From NCBI RefSeq assembly GCF_900105415.1, contig NZ_FNSM01000001.1, forward strand, positions 2,518,501-2,582,500: a stretch of 64,000 bases of DNA. The letters run 5' to 3'. The DNA comes from Streptomyces sp. TLI_105 (GTDB lineage: Bacteria; Actinomycetota; Actinomycetes; Streptomycetales; Streptomycetaceae). The notes beneath the pieces are model-generated. The model saw nothing but the letters and a program-made list of their open reading frames with translations. It ran no database searches and was not told where the DNA came from. Shown one piece after another: positions 33,861 through 45,097 of the stretch. The stretch's first letter is position 1, and each line of letters starts with the position of its first letter. A program made the position numbers and the translations under genes.

Positions 33861-35450
33861 TCAGATCAGGTTGACCGAGCGGGCCGAGGTCGCGCCGATC
33901 TCCTCCGCGATCTCCGCGAGCACCGGCGCCGGCAGCGTGTCGTCGACGGTGAGCACGACGAGCGCCTCGCCACCCTCCTCGGCGCGGGAGACCTGCATGC
34001 CGGCGATGTTCAGACCGGCCTCGCCGAGGATCCGGCCGACCGTGCCGACGACGCCCGGGCGGTCCTCGTAGCGCAGCACGACCATGTGGTCCGCGAGCGC
34101 GAGGTCCACGTCGTAGTCGCCGACCGCGACGATCTTCTGCAGGTGCTTCGGGCCCGCCAGCGTGCCGGAGACCGAGACCTCCTGGCCGTCGGAGAGCGTG
34201 CCGCGCACGGTGACCATGTTGCGGTGGTCGGGCGACTCGGAGCTGGTGGTCAGACGCACCTCGACACCGCGCTCCTGCGCGAAGAGCGGGGCGTTGACGT
34301 ACGACACGGTCTCGTCGACCACGTCCTCGAACACGCCCTTGAGCGCGGAGAGTTCGAGCACCTTCACGTCGTGCTGGGTGATCTCGCCGTAGACCTCGAC
34401 GTCGAGGCGGGCCGCGACCTCGCCCGCGAGGGCGGTGAAGATCCGGCCGAGCTTCTCGGCCAGCGGCAGACCCGGCTTCACGTCCTCCGCGATGACACCG
34501 CCCTGGACGTTGACCGCGTCCGGGACCAGCTCGCCCGCGAGCGCCAGGCGCACCGACCTGGCGACCGCGATGCCGGCCTTCTCCTGGGCCTCGTCCGTGG
34601 AGGCGCCGAGGTGCGGGGTGCAGACGACCTGGTCGAGCTCGAAGAGCGGGGAGTCCGTGCAGGGCTCCTTCGCGTACACGTCGAGGCCCGCGCCGGCGAC
34701 CCGGCCCTCCTTGATCGCCGAGTACAGCGCGGCCTCGTCCACGATCCCGCCGCGCGCGGCGTTGACGATGCGGACGGAGGGCTTGACCTTGTGCAGCGCC
34801 TCGTCGCCGATGAGACCGATGGTCTCCGGGGTCTTCGGCAGGTGGACGGTGATGAAGTCGGCGACCTCCAGGAGCTCGTCCAGGGCCAGCAGCTTCACCC
34901 CCATCTGGGCGGCGCGGGCCGGCTGCACGTAGGGGTCGTACGCGACGATCTTCATGCCGAAGGCGGACATGCGCTGGGCGACCAGGACGCCGATGCGGCC
35001 GAGGCCGACGACGCCGAGGGTCTTCTCGCTCAGCTCGACGCCCGTGTACTTCGAGCGCTTCCACTCGCCGTTCTTGAGCGCGGTGTTGGCCTGCGGGATG
35101 TTGCGCGCGGTGGCGACGAGCAGGCCGCACGCGAGCTCGGCCGCGGTCACGATGTTCGACGTGGGGGCGTTCACGACCATCACGCCGGCCTTGGTGGCGG
35201 CGGAGACGTCGACGTTGTCCAGTCCGACGCCGGCGCGGGCGACGACCCGCAGCTTCCCGGCGGCGGCGATGGCCTCGGCGTCGACCTTGGTCGCGGAGCG
35301 GACCAGGATCGCGTCCACATCGGCGATGGCGGGGAGCAGCTCGGCCCGGTCGGCGCCGTTGCAGTGCCGGATCTCGAAGTCCGGGCCCAGGGCGTCGACG
35401 GTGGCGGGCGACAGCTCTTCAGCGATGAGTACGACAGGTTTCGAGCTCAC
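33861..35450 (-). CDS. serA: D-3-phosphoglycerate dehydrogenase
   Basis: The 529-residue enzyme is the long actinobacterial form: substrate domain, NAD-binding VGLGRIGVLVAQRM (about 145-160), catalytic Arg and His (NAARGGIVDE, TPHLGASTDEAQ), then an intervening ASB domain and a C-terminal ACT domain (LRYEDRPGVVGTVGRIL). It commits 3-phosphoglycerate to serine synthesis, and the ACT domain would bind serine for feedback inhibition. GTG 35450 is favoured by GAGGA at short spacing over GTG 35462. It lies downstream of ilvC, separated by a terminator. Confidence 0.95.
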   Translation of the reverse strand: MSSKPVVLIAEELSPATVDALGPDFEIRHCNGADRAELLPAIADVDAILVRSATKVDAEAIAAAGKLRVVARAGVGLDNVDVSAATKAGVMVVNAPTSNIVTAAELACGLLVATARNIPQANTALKNGEWKRSKYTGVELSEKTLGVVGLGRIGVLVAQRMSAFGMKIVAYDPYVQPARAAQMGVKLLALDELLEVADFITVHLPKTPETIGLIGDEALHKVKPSVRIVNAARGGIVDEAALYSAIKEGRVAGAGLDVYAKEPCTDSPLFELDQVVCTPHLGASTDEAQEKAGIAVARSVRLALAGELVPDAVNVQGGVIAEDVKPGLPLAEKLGRIFTALAGEVAARLDVEVYGEITQHDVKVLELSALKGVFEDVVDETVSYVNAPLFAQERGVEVRLTTSSESPDHRNMVTVRGTLSDGQEVSVSGTLAGPKHLQKIVAVGDYDVDLALADHMVVLRYEDRPGVVGTVGRILGEAGLNIAGMQVSRAEEGGEALVVLTVDDTLPAPVLAEIAEEIGATSARSVNLI

Positions 35451-35649
35451 GTGAGTCCTCACAGGTCCAGTGCGGACGGCCGTCCCGACGGCCGCAGGCG
35501 GTGGAGGGGGCTTGCCGCGTGAAAGCGCACGACGCTGTGGGCCTGACGCGTATGTTGTTCAGAAGTGTAGTGGTGCGCAGGCGCCGTTCATGCGCCTCGT
35601 TGGAAGGATCACCCGTCCGTGGTTGGACGGGGTGTCCAACGATGTGGCG

Positions 35650-35676
35650 AGGGGCCGGACACGGTGTCCGGCCCCT
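35650..35676 (-). terminator. Terminator after ilvC
   Basis: AGGGGCCGGACAC pairs perfectly with GTGTCCGGCCCCT (13 bp, 35650-35662 and 35664-35676), 12 bases after the ilvC stop. Confidence 0.85.
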
Positions 35677-35687
35677 GCCGTGAAGGC

Positions 35688-37333
<1,646 letters not shown>

Positions 37334-37364
37334 GTCTGGGTCTCTTCCTTTTCGCTCTACGCGC

Positions 37365-39209
37365 TCAGTCGTCTTCGCCGTCGCCGAAGTCGGGGCGGAC
37401 GCCCCGCGCGGCCATGACCTCGTCGTTGGAGGTCCCGGCGGCCACCATCGGCCACACCTGCGCGTCCTCGTGGACGATGAAGTCGATCACGACCGGACGA
37501 TCGTTGATCGCGTTGGCCTCGGCGATGACCTTGTCCAGATCCGCCGGGTCCTCACAGCGCAGGGCCACACAGCCCATCGCCTCCGAGAGCTTGACGAAGT
37601 CCGGCACGCGGGTGCCCCTGTTCGCCCGGACGTCGTCCGGACCCGAGTGCAGCACCGTGTTCGAGTAGCGCTGGTTGTAGAACAGCGTCTGCCACTGCCG
37701 CACCATGCCCAGGGCACCGTTGTTGATGATGGCGACCTTGATCGGAATGTTGTTCAGGGCACAGGTGGTGAGTTCCTGATTGGTCATCTGGAAGCAGCCG
37801 TCGCCGTCGACCGCCCACACCGTGCGGTCCGGCATGCCGGCCTTGGCGCCCATCGCGGCCGGGACCGCGTAGCCCATCGTCCCGGCGCCGCCGGAGTTCA
37901 GCCAGGTGGCCGGCTGCTCGTAGTCGATGAAGTGCGCCGCCCACATCTGGTGCTGACCCACCCCCGCCGCGAAGATCGTGCCCGCCGGGGCGAGCTGCCC
38001 GATCCGCTGGATGACCTGCTGCGGCGACAGCGAACCGTCCTCCGGCAGGTCGTAGCCCAGCGGGTAGGTCTCCCGCCAGCGGCTCAGGTCCGACCACCAG
38101 GCGGAGTAGTCGCCCCGGTGGCCCTCGCTGTGCTCGGCCTGGACGGCCTGGACCAGGTCGGCGATGACCTCCCGGGCGTCCCCGACGATCGGGACGTCGG
38201 CGGCACGGTTCTTGCCGATCTCGGCCGGGTCGATGTCCGCGTGGACGATCTTCGCGTACGGGGCGAAGCTGTCCAGCCGGCCGGTCACCCGGTCGTCGAA
38301 ACGGGCGCCGAGGGCGACGATCAGGTCGGCCTTCTGCAGCGCGGTGACGGCGGTGACCGCCCCGTGCATGCCCGGCATGCCCACGTGCAGCGGATGGCTG
38401 TCCGGGAACGCGCCGAGGGCCATCAGGGTGGTGGTCACCGGGGCGCCGGTCAGCTCGGCGAGGATCTTCAGCTCGGCCGTCGCACCGGCCTTGATCACGC
38501 CGCCGCCGACGTACAGGACCGGCCGCCTGGCGGCGGTGATCAGCTTCGCGGCCTCACGGATCTGCTTGGCGTGCGGCTTGGTCACCGGCCGGTAGCCGGG
38601 CAGATCGGTCTGCGGCGGCCAGCTGAAGGTGGTCTTCGCCTGCAGCGCGTCCTTGGCGATGTCCACCAGCACCGGGCCCGGCCGGCCGGTGGAGGCGATG
38701 TGGAAGGCCTCCGCGATCGTCCGCGGGATGTCCTCGGCCCTGGTCACCAGGAAGTTGTGCTTCGTGATCGGCATCGTGATGCCGCAGATGTCCGCCTCCT
38801 GGAAGGCGTCCGTACCGATCGCCTTCGAGGCCACCTGGCCGGTGATCGCCACCAGCGGGACCGAGTCCATGTGCGCGTCGGCGATCGGGGTGACCAGGTT
38901 CGTCGCTCCCGGACCCGAGGTCGCCATGCAGACGCCGACCTTGCCGGTGGCCTGCGCGTAACCGGTGGCCGCGTGCCCGGCGCCCTGCTCGTGCCGGACC
39001 AGGATGTGACGCACCCGCTGCGAGTCCATCATCGGGTCGTAGGCGGGCAGGATCGCGCCGCCCGGGATGCCGAAGACGGTGTCGGCGCCCACTTCCTCGA
39101 GAGAGCGGATCAGGGACTGCGCACCCGTGACGTGCTCGACGGTGGTGGCGGGCTGCGCGCCGCTACGGGGCCGCGGCTGCGGATGGTGCCCGGTGGCCTG
39201 GTCGGTCAT
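37365..39209 (-). CDS. ilvB: Acetolactate synthase large (catalytic) subunit
   Basis: The 614-residue TPP enzyme has the catalytic Glu in [14 protein letters not shown] and the TPP/Mg motif [20 protein letters not shown] near residue 460. It makes acetolactate or acetohydroxybutyrate. ATG 39209 is chosen over ATG 39215 because the purine-rich GAAGAG lies 6 bases upstream. It is preceded by a leader peptide and an attenuator, so expression should respond to branched-chain aminoacyl-tRNA. Confidence 0.95.
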   Translation of the reverse strand: MTDQATGHHPQPRPRSGAQPATTVEHVTGAQSLIRSLEEVGADTVFGIPGGAILPAYDPMMDSQRVRHILVRHEQGAGHAATGYAQATGKVGVCMATSGPGATNLVTPIADAHMDSVPLVAITGQVASKAIGTDAFQEADICGITMPITKHNFLVTRAEDIPRTIAEAFHIASTGRPGPVLVDIAKDALQAKTTFSWPPQTDLPGYRPVTKPHAKQIREAAKLITAARRPVLYVGGGVIKAGATAELKILAELTGAPVTTTLMALGAFPDSHPLHVGMPGMHGAVTAVTALQKADLIVALGARFDDRVTGRLDSFAPYAKIVHADIDPAEIGKNRAADVPIVGDAREVIADLVQAVQAEHSEGHRGDYSAWWSDLSRWRETYPLGYDLPEDGSLSPQQVIQRIGQLAPAGTIFAAGVGQHQMWAAHFIDYEQPATWLNSGGAGTMGYAVPAAMGAKAGMPDRTVWAVDGDGCFQMTNQELTTCALNNIPIKVAIINNGALGMVRQWQTLFYNQRYSNTVLHSGPDDVRANRGTRVPDFVKLSEAMGCVALRCEDPADLDKVIAEANAINDRPVVIDFIVHEDAQVWPMVAAGTSNDEVMAARGVRPDFGDGEDD

Positions 39210-39290
39210 CAGCATCTCTTCTCGAAGCAGAGGGTTTTTGCGAGGTGTTTTGCGGGGTTTTGCTGCGTTTTTGGGGTGAGCCGGTGCAAC

Positions 39291-39324
39291 AAAAAACCCC
39301 TCGTGCCGTGAGGCAAGCGAGGGG
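39291..39324 (-). terminator. ilvB attenuator terminator
   Basis: In minus-strand RNA, CCCCUCG pairs with CGAGGGG, followed by six U residues. It lies 45 bases after the leader peptide stop and about 80 bases before ilvB. Confidence 0.85.
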
Positions 39325-39368
39325 AGCGCGTCGGGTGCGTTCTCAGCGGGACCTGCGGGGGTCCTGCT

Positions 39369-39410
39369 TCAGCCGACGCGCTTTCCAAGTACGAGAATTC
39401 GGGTGCGCAT
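39369..39410 (-). CDS. ilvB leader peptide (attenuation)
   Basis: ATG 39410 opens a 13-codon frame reading MRTRILVLGKRVG, with a GAGGGAGGG ribosome site upstream. The run of Ile-Leu-Val-Leu codons is the regulated amino acids of the operon. Ribosome stalling here would prevent the 39291-39324 terminator from forming, the classic attenuation mechanism known for actinobacterial ilvB operons. Confidence 0.85.
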   Translation of the reverse strand: MRTRILVLGKRVG

Positions 39411-39443
39411 GGCACTGACCCTCCCTCTCCGCCCTCGCCACTG

Positions 39444-42400
39444 TCAAGTGGGTGGGACAGGCGTCTCAGTATTTGGGCGAATCGGGGGACGGTTTCCGAC
39501 ACGGACGGGGACCGCTCCGGGCAGCGGGTACTCGTCCCGTACGAGGGCCCTGCGCAGGCGGTACTCGTCGAGCGGGCCCGAGAAGGCCATGCCCTGGGCG
39601 TGGGTGCAGCCCATCGCGCGCAGGGCGATGACCTGCTCCGGGACGTCGACGCCCTCGGCGACGGTCTGCATGCCGAGCTCGTCGGCGATGCGCAGCACCC
39701 CGCGCGTGATCTTGCGGAGCCGGGCCGACTCGACCACGCCTTCGACGAGGCCCCGGTCCAGCTTCAGTATGTCCACGGGGAGCCTCCGCAGGGCGTTGAT
39801 CGCCATGTGTCCGCTGCCGAACCCGTCGAGCGCGATCCGCACCCCGAGCCGGCGCAGCGTGATCAGGCGCTGTTCCAGCTCGTCGAGCGAGGTCCGGGGG
39901 TCGCTGTCGGCGAGCTCGACGATCAGCGAGCCGGACGGCAGGCCGTGCCGGGTGAGCAGCGACTCGATCGAGCCGAGCGGCAGCGAGCGGTCCAGGAGGC
40001 GCCGGGCGGAGACCCGGATGGAGACGGGCGTGCGGTGGCCGATTCCCGCCCGCTCGGCGGCCTGCTCCACGGCCTCCTCCAGGAGCCAGCGGCCGAGCTC
40101 GGCGGTGCGCTCGCCGTCGTCGGTGACGCGGAGGTACTCGGCCGGGGTGAAGAGGATGCCCTGGCTGGAGCGCCAGCGCGCCTGGGCGCTGACGGCGGAG
40201 ATCCGGCCGGTGGCGAGGTCGACGACCGGCTGGTGGAGCAGGGCGAACTCGCCGTCGTGGAGGGCGGTGCGCAGCCGGGCGGCCAGCTCGGTCCGCCGGA
40301 CCACCTCGGCCTGCATCTGCGGGGCGTAGAGCTCGACGCGGTCCTTGCCGGCGGCCTTGGCGCGGTACATGGCCAGGTCGGCGTTGCGCAGCAGGTCGCC
40401 GGCCTCGATGCCGGGTTCGGCGAAGGCGACGCCAATGGAGGCGGCGACCCGCACCTCGTTGCCCCCGTCGACGCGGTAGGGCTGGGAGAGGGTGAGCCGG
40501 AGCCGGTCGGCGATCTCCTGGACCTGGCTCTGACGGGCCGCCCGGTCGCGGCCGCCGTCGCCGAGGATGAGGGCGGCGAACTCGTCGCCGCCGAGCCGGG
40601 CGGCGGTGTCCCCGGCCCGTACGGAGTCGTGGAGGCGGCGGGCGGCCTGGACGAGGAGGTCGTCCCCGGCCTGGTGGCCGAGGCGGTCGTTGACCCCCTT
40701 GAAGCCGTCGAGGTCGATGAAGAGCACGGCGGTGCCGGGGTCGGAGGAGCGGCGGCCGCTGAGCGCCTGCCGGACCCGGCGGGTGAACAGGGCCCGGTTG
40801 GGCAGGTCGGTGAGCGGGTCGTGCTCGGCGTTGTGCTGCAACTGGGCCTGGAGGCGTACGCGTTCGGTGACGTCCCGGCTGTTGAAGATCAGGCCGCCCT
40901 GGTGCCGGTTGACGGTCGACTCGACGTTGAGCCAGTCGCCGCGGCCCGAGCGGAAGCGGCACTCGATCCGGGTGGTGGGCTCCTCGGCCGGCGAGACGGC
41001 CAGGAAGCGCCGCACCTCGTGGACGACGGCGCCGAGGTCCTCGGGGTGGATGAGGGAGGCGAGCTCGGAGCCGATGAGCTCGTCGGCGTCGCGTCCGTAC
41101 ACACCGGAGGCGGCCGGGCTGACGTAGCGGAGTATCCCGGTGGGCGCGGCGATCATGATGACGTCGCTGGAGCCCTGCACGAGCGACCTGAAGTGGTTCT
41201 CCTTCTGGGCCAGTTCGTGGGTGAGGGCGATGTTGTCGAGGAGCATGATGCCCTGCCGTACGACGAGGGCGAGGACGACCGTGCAGCCGGTGAGGACGAC
41301 GACGCGGTCGACCCGGCGCCCCTCGACGACGTTGTAGAGGATGCCGAGGGTGCAGACCGCCGCGGCGAGGTACGGGGTGAGGGCGGCGAGCGAGCCGGCG
41401 ACCGGGCGGCTGTGGAGCCACGGGCCGCGCGCGGCGGCCGCGCCGTCCGGCGGGCGGCGCACCCCCCAGGGCGCGTAGGCGAGCAGCAGAGAGCCGGCGA
41501 ACCAGCCGGCGTCGAGGAGCTGGCCGGAGGCGTAGTTCTCGCGGAGCAGCGGCGAGGTGAAGAGGGCGTCGCACAGCACGGTCAGGGCGAGCGCGGCGAT
41601 CGCGGTGTTCGTCGCGGAGCGGTTCGCCTGCGAGCGCCGGAAGTGCAGGACGAGGACCATGCTGACGAGCACGATGTCGAGCAGCGGGTACGCGAGCGAC
41701 AGCGCGGCCTGGGCGACGGACTCGCCCTCGAAGTGCGCGGTGCGGGCGAGGGCGAGGCTCCAGGAGAGCGTGAGCAGGGAGCCGCCGATGAGCCAGGCGT
41801 CGAGCCCCAGGCACACCCAGCCGGCCCGGGTGACGGGCTTCTTGGCGAGGACGAGGAGGCCCACGATGGCGGGCGGCGCGAAGAGTAAGAAGCAGAGGTC
41901 GGCGACGGAGGAGTCCGGCACGTCGGCGCGGAGCACGACCTCGTACCAGCCCCACACGGCGTTTCCCGCGGCCGCCATGAAGGAGGAGAAGGCGAAGAGC
42001 AGCCAGGCCGGGCGGGCGCTGTCGTGGCGCGCGCGGCCGTAGAGGAAGCAGGAGACGGCGGCGGTGAAGGCGGCGGCGCTGAGCCCGAAGTCGCCCATGA
42101 AGAGCGCCAGTCGGGGGGAGCCCCAGCCGAGGGAGGCTCCGGTGGTGTAGCCCGCGCAGACGAGTCCGAGGGCGATCTGGGCGACGGCCCCGCCGAGGCG
42201 GGGGCGCTCGGAGGCCGGATGACCGGAACCGCCGACGGGGTGGCGCGTGAGGACCGCCCCGGGCGCGCTCACGGGATCCTCCGGTGCCGCGCCGCCGCAC
42301 CCGGCCGCGTCGTGCGCCCGCGCCGCCGGTTCATCGGCACCCCCGGGGGCGTGCCCGTCACAGCCGTGGGCGTCGCGATCGTGGACCTCGCCGCCCTGGG

Positions 42401-42824
42401 CGTCACGGCCGCAAGCCTCGCGGTCGCGGGCGTCACGGTCATGAGCCTCGCGGCCCTGGACGTCGCGGTCGTGCGCCTCGCGATCGCGGACCTCGCAGTC
42501 CTGGGCGTCACGGTCGCGGGCCTCGCACTCCCGGGCGTCACGGTCGCGGGCCTCGCGGTCGTGCGCGTCCCGTCCGGTGTCCCGCGGCGCGGTGGGGCGT
42601 GGCGGCCGGTGCGGCGCCGCCTGGTCCGGCACGGAGTGCGCGAGGCCTCCGGCGAGGCGGGGAAGGCTTGCCGGCGGCGTCGCCGCCGCGTCGGATCGTC
42701 GGTCCTCCGGCCGTGCTTCACCCGTCGCCCCCCTCGGAATCTGATGACCCGTCACTTCGCTCCCCAGCGTCAGCCCGTTCTCGACGCAGTCCCCCGCCAC
42801 GGGACGATACACCAGGACCGTCAC
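39444..42824 (-). CDS. cdgC: CdgC-like membrane diguanylate cyclase with degenerate EAL domain
   Basis: The frame gives 1126 residues: a charged N-terminal tail with pentapeptide repeats (88-157), about ten membrane segments (about 212-530), a PAS domain (about 545-665), a GGDEF domain with intact [10 protein letters not shown] (about 745-755) and a C-terminal EAL-like domain. In the latter, the EAL triad is AQA (SAVSAQARW), DDFG is DGFG and the AEGVE site is AEGVD, so phosphodiesterase activity is unlikely. It probably makes c-di-GMP, which controls Streptomyces development. The name rests on architecture and position beside ilvB. GTG 42824 has no ribosome site, so the N-terminus is uncertain. 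Confidence 0.8.
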   Translation of the reverse strand: MTVLVYRPVAGDCVENGLTLGSEVTGHQIPRGATGEARPEDRRSDAAATPPASLPRLAGGLAHSVPDQAAPHRPPRPTAPRDTGRDAHDREARDRDARECEARDRDAQDCEVRDREAHDRDVQGREAHDRDARDREACGRDAQGGEVHDRDAHGCDGHAPGGADEPAARAHDAAGCGGAAPEDPVSAPGAVLTRHPVGGSGHPASERPRLGGAVAQIALGLVCAGYTTGASLGWGSPRLALFMGDFGLSAAAFTAAVSCFLYGRARHDSARPAWLLFAFSSFMAAAGNAVWGWYEVVLRADVPDSSVADLCFLLFAPPAIVGLLVLAKKPVTRAGWVCLGLDAWLIGGSLLTLSWSLALARTAHFEGESVAQAALSLAYPLLDIVLVSMVLVLHFRRSQANRSATNTAIAALALTVLCDALFTSPLLRENYASGQLLDAGWFAGSLLLAYAPWGVRRPPDGAAAARGPWLHSRPVAGSLAALTPYLAAAVCTLGILYNVVEGRRVDRVVVLTGCTVVLALVVRQGIMLLDNIALTHELAQKENHFRSLVQGSSDVIMIAAPTGILRYVSPAASGVYGRDADELIGSELASLIHPEDLGAVVHEVRRFLAVSPAEEPTTRIECRFRSGRGDWLNVESTVNRHQGGLIFNSRDVTERVRLQAQLQHNAEHDPLTDLPNRALFTRRVRQALSGRRSSDPGTAVLFIDLDGFKGVNDRLGHQAGDDLLVQAARRLHDSVRAGDTAARLGGDEFAALILGDGGRDRAARQSQVQEIADRLRLTLSQPYRVDGGNEVRVAASIGVAFAEPGIEAGDLLRNADLAMYRAKAAGKDRVELYAPQMQAEVVRRTELAARLRTALHDGEFALLHQPVVDLATGRISAVSAQARWRSSQGILFTPAEYLRVTDDGERTAELGRWLLEEAVEQAAERAGIGHRTPVSIRVSARRLLDRSLPLGSIESLLTRHGLPSGSLIVELADSDPRTSLDELEQRLITLRRLGVRIALDGFGSGHMAINALRRLPVDILKLDRGLVEGVVESARLRKITRGVLRIADELGMQTVAEGVDVPEQVIALRAMGCTHAQGMAFSGPLDEYRLRRALVRDEYPLPGAVPVRVGNRPPIRPNTETPVPPT
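42354..42578 (-). repeat. 15-bp tandem repeats encoding pentapeptides in the CdgC-like N-terminus
   Basis: Fifteen imperfect 15-bp units encode a pentapeptide of the form [HRQ]-D-R-[DE]-A (for example HDREA, RDRDA, QDCEV). Third-position GC stays high, so the tract is coding. It gives a strongly charged, Cys-containing stretch before the membrane domain. Confidence 0.8.
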
Positions 42825-42924
42825 TCAGGGACAGGGCCGCAGTACTCTCCGTGACGATCACGGGGCGCGTGCGCGGCGCGTGTCGGGGCGCACGCCACCC
42901 GACCGGCCGAACGCGATCCTCCGG

Positions 42925-43890
42925 TCAGCCGGTGGTGAGGAGGACGTTGGCCAGTTCCTCGCCCGCCGCGAACCGCCGCAGCTGTCCCGCGATCAGCCGC
43001 TTCGCCCTCGGCATGAAGGCCGAAGTGGAACCTCCCACATGGGGGCTGATCAGGACACCGGGAGCGTGCCACAGAGGGTGCCCGGCCGGCAGCGGTTCGG
43101 GGTCGGTGACGTCGAGCGCCGCCGTGATCCTGCCGCTCTCGACCTCCTTGAGCAGCGCGTTCGTGTCGACGACCGGGCCCCGGGCGACGTTCACGAGGAG
43201 CGCCCCGTCCTTCATCCGCCCCAGGAACCCGGCGTCGGCGAGGTGCGTGGTCGCGGGCGTGAGCGGAGTGGAGAGCACGACCACGTCCGCCTCCGGCAGC
43301 AGGGCCGGCAGGTCCGTCAGGGCGTGCACGGGGCCGCGCTCTGTGGTGCGCGCGGAGCGTGCGACGCGTGCGACCCGCGCGCACTCGAAGGGCGCGAGCC
43401 GGTCCTCGATGGCGGCGCCGATCGATCCGTACCCGACGATCAGGACGGACTTGTCGGCGAGCGCCGGGTAGAAGCCGGCGCGCCACTCCTCGGCGTCCTG
43501 GCCGCGCACGAATCCCGGGATGCCCCGCAGCGAGGCGAGGATCAGGGCGAGCGTCAGCTCGGCGGTGCTGGCCTCGTGGACGCCCTTCGCGTTGCAGAGG
43601 GCGACCCCGGGCCGCAGCGAGCCGATGCCCGGCGTGACGTGGTCGATGCCGGCGGACAGGGTCTGCACGACCCGGAGGGAGGTCATCCCGGCCAGCGGCC
43701 GTACGGCGATCTCCGAGCCCTTCATGTACGGGACGACGTAGAACACGCAGCGGGCCGGGTCGGCGGGGAACTCGGGACCGCCGTCCCAGAAGCGGTAGTT
43801 CAGGCCCGATCCACCCGGCGCGGGGAGCCCCTCGATCTCGTCCGCCGGGATGGGAAGCCACACGTCAGCGGTCGTGTCTTCGAATCTCAT
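42925..43890 (-). CDS. D-isomer-specific 2-hydroxyacid dehydrogenase
   Basis: The 321-residue protein has the NAD-binding site VLIVGYGSIGAAIEDRL (about 140-156), followed by NVARGPVVDTNALL and SPHVGGSTSAFMPR with the catalytic Arg, Glu and His. It resembles phosphoglycerate- or glyoxylate-reductase-type enzymes; the substrate is not clear. No ACT domain follows, unlike serA. It is divergent from an aldo/keto reductase gene 75 bases away. No strong ribosome site precedes ATG 43890. Confidence 0.85.
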   Translation of the reverse strand: MRFEDTTADVWLPIPADEIEGLPAPGGSGLNYRFWDGGPEFPADPARCVFYVVPYMKGSEIAVRPLAGMTSLRVVQTLSAGIDHVTPGIGSLRPGVALCNAKGVHEASTAELTLALILASLRGIPGFVRGQDAEEWRAGFYPALADKSVLIVGYGSIGAAIEDRLAPFECARVARVARSARTTERGPVHALTDLPALLPEADVVVLSTPLTPATTHLADAGFLGRMKDGALLVNVARGPVVDTNALLKEVESGRITAALDVTDPEPLPAGHPLWHAPGVLISPHVGGSTSAFMPRAKRLIAGQLRRFAAGEELANVLLTTG

Positions 43891-43965
43891 GACCGGGAGG
43901 CTATGCGAAGAATCCGGCGCGTCATTGGTTACTTTGGGGGACGGCACAGGGAGGGGTACCGGCAG

Positions 43966-44961
43966 GTGGAGCGCAGGACTATCGGGGCGGCGGCGCTCGA
44001 CGTGGGTGCGATCGGCCTGGGGTGCATGCCGATGAGCTGGGCGTACAGCCGTTCGGAACAGCGGGGGGACCGCTCGCTGCGGACCGTGCACGCGGCGCTC
44101 GACGCCGGGGTGAGCCTGCTCGACACCGCCGACATGTACGGCCCGTTCACCAACGAGCTTCTCGTGGGGCGGGCGTTGAAGGAGCGGCGCTCCGAGGCCT
44201 TCGTCTCGACGAAGTGCGGGCTGCTCGTCGGCGACCAGCACGTGGTCGCCAACGGCAGGCCGGGGTACGTGCGCCGGGCCTGCGACGCCTCGCTGCGGCG
44301 GCTCCAGACCGATGTGATCGACCTCTACCAGCTGCACCGGGCGGACCCCGAGGTGCCGGTCGAGGAGACCTGGGGCGCCATGGCCGAGCTGGTGTCGGCG
44401 GGCAAGGTGCGGGCGCTCGGCCTCTGCGCCGTCGGCGCGCGGGCGGTCCGGCGGGGAGCCGATCTCCACGAGGGAACGATCCGTCAACTGGAGCGGATCC
44501 AGCAGGTCTTCCCGGTCGCGGCGGTGGAGGCGGAGCTGTCGGTGTGGTCGCAGGAGGCGCTGGTGCGGCTCCTGCCCTGGTGCGCGGCGCGCGGGGTCGG
44601 CTTCCTGGCGGCGATGCCGCTGGGGAACGGCTTCCTGACCGGGACGCTGACCCCGGGCGGCGGCTTCGAGCGGGACGACCCGCGGGCCCGGCACCCCCGG
44701 TTCACGGCCGAGATGATGGCGGCGAACCAGCCCATCGTGGCGGGGCTGCGCCGGGTCGCCGCGCGGCACGGCGCGGAGGTCACGCCCGCGCAGGTGGCGC
44801 TCGCGTGGGTGCTGGGCCTCGGGCGGCACGTCGTGCCGGTGCCGGGGGCGAAGCGGGAGCGGTGGGTGGTGGAGAACGCCGGGGCGGCCGCGCTGCGGCT
44901 GACGACGGAGGACCTGGCGGAGATCGCGGCGCTTCCGGCGCCCCGAGGGTCCTGGGACTGA
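43966..44961 (+). CDS. Aldo/keto reductase
   Basis: The 331-residue barrel enzyme has the family motifs GLGCMPMSW, LLDTADMYGPFTNELLVGRAL (catalytic Asp and Tyr) and YQLHRADP with the catalytic His, ending with the NADPH-binding PVPGAKRERWVVEN. It reduces an aldehyde or ketone; substrate unknown. GTG 43966 is chosen because GGGAGGGG lies about 9 bases upstream; ATG 43903 is possible but lacks a site. Confidence 0.85.
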   Translation: MERRTIGAAALDVGAIGLGCMPMSWAYSRSEQRGDRSLRTVHAALDAGVSLLDTADMYGPFTNELLVGRALKERRSEAFVSTKCGLLVGDQHVVANGRPGYVRRACDASLRRLQTDVIDLYQLHRADPEVPVEETWGAMAELVSAGKVRALGLCAVGARAVRRGADLHEGTIRQLERIQQVFPVAAVEAELSVWSQEALVRLLPWCAARGVGFLAAMPLGNGFLTGTLTPGGGFERDDPRARHPRFTAEMMAANQPIVAGLRRVAARHGAEVTPAQVALAWVLGLGRHVVPVPGAKRERWVVENAGAAALRLTTEDLAEIAALPAPRGSWD

Positions 44962-44981
44962 AGGCCTCACGAGGCCGGGCC

Positions 44982-45051
44982 CGGCGGCCGGGCAGCCGAT
45001 CGCAGCGAGCGGTGTGTCGGCGGCCGGGCAGCCGATCGGGGCGAGCGGTGT
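44982..45051. repeat. Tandem 34-bp repeat, period 36
   Basis: Two 34-bp copies (44982-45015 and 45018-45051) differ at two positions only. They lie between the aldo/keto reductase stop and the next gene and include no good open frame. They may contain the downstream promoter or operator. Confidence 0.65.
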
Positions 45052-45097
45052 ATCAAGGGGGTGGGACACCGCTCGACTCGTCGAAGGGGGACCGGCC

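Noticed and set aside
42880..44961. Long plus-strand frame beginning upstream of the aldo/keto reductase
   Set aside because: The part before 43966 is antisense to the hydroxyacid dehydrogenase gene. The reductase homology and ribosome site define a start at 43966.
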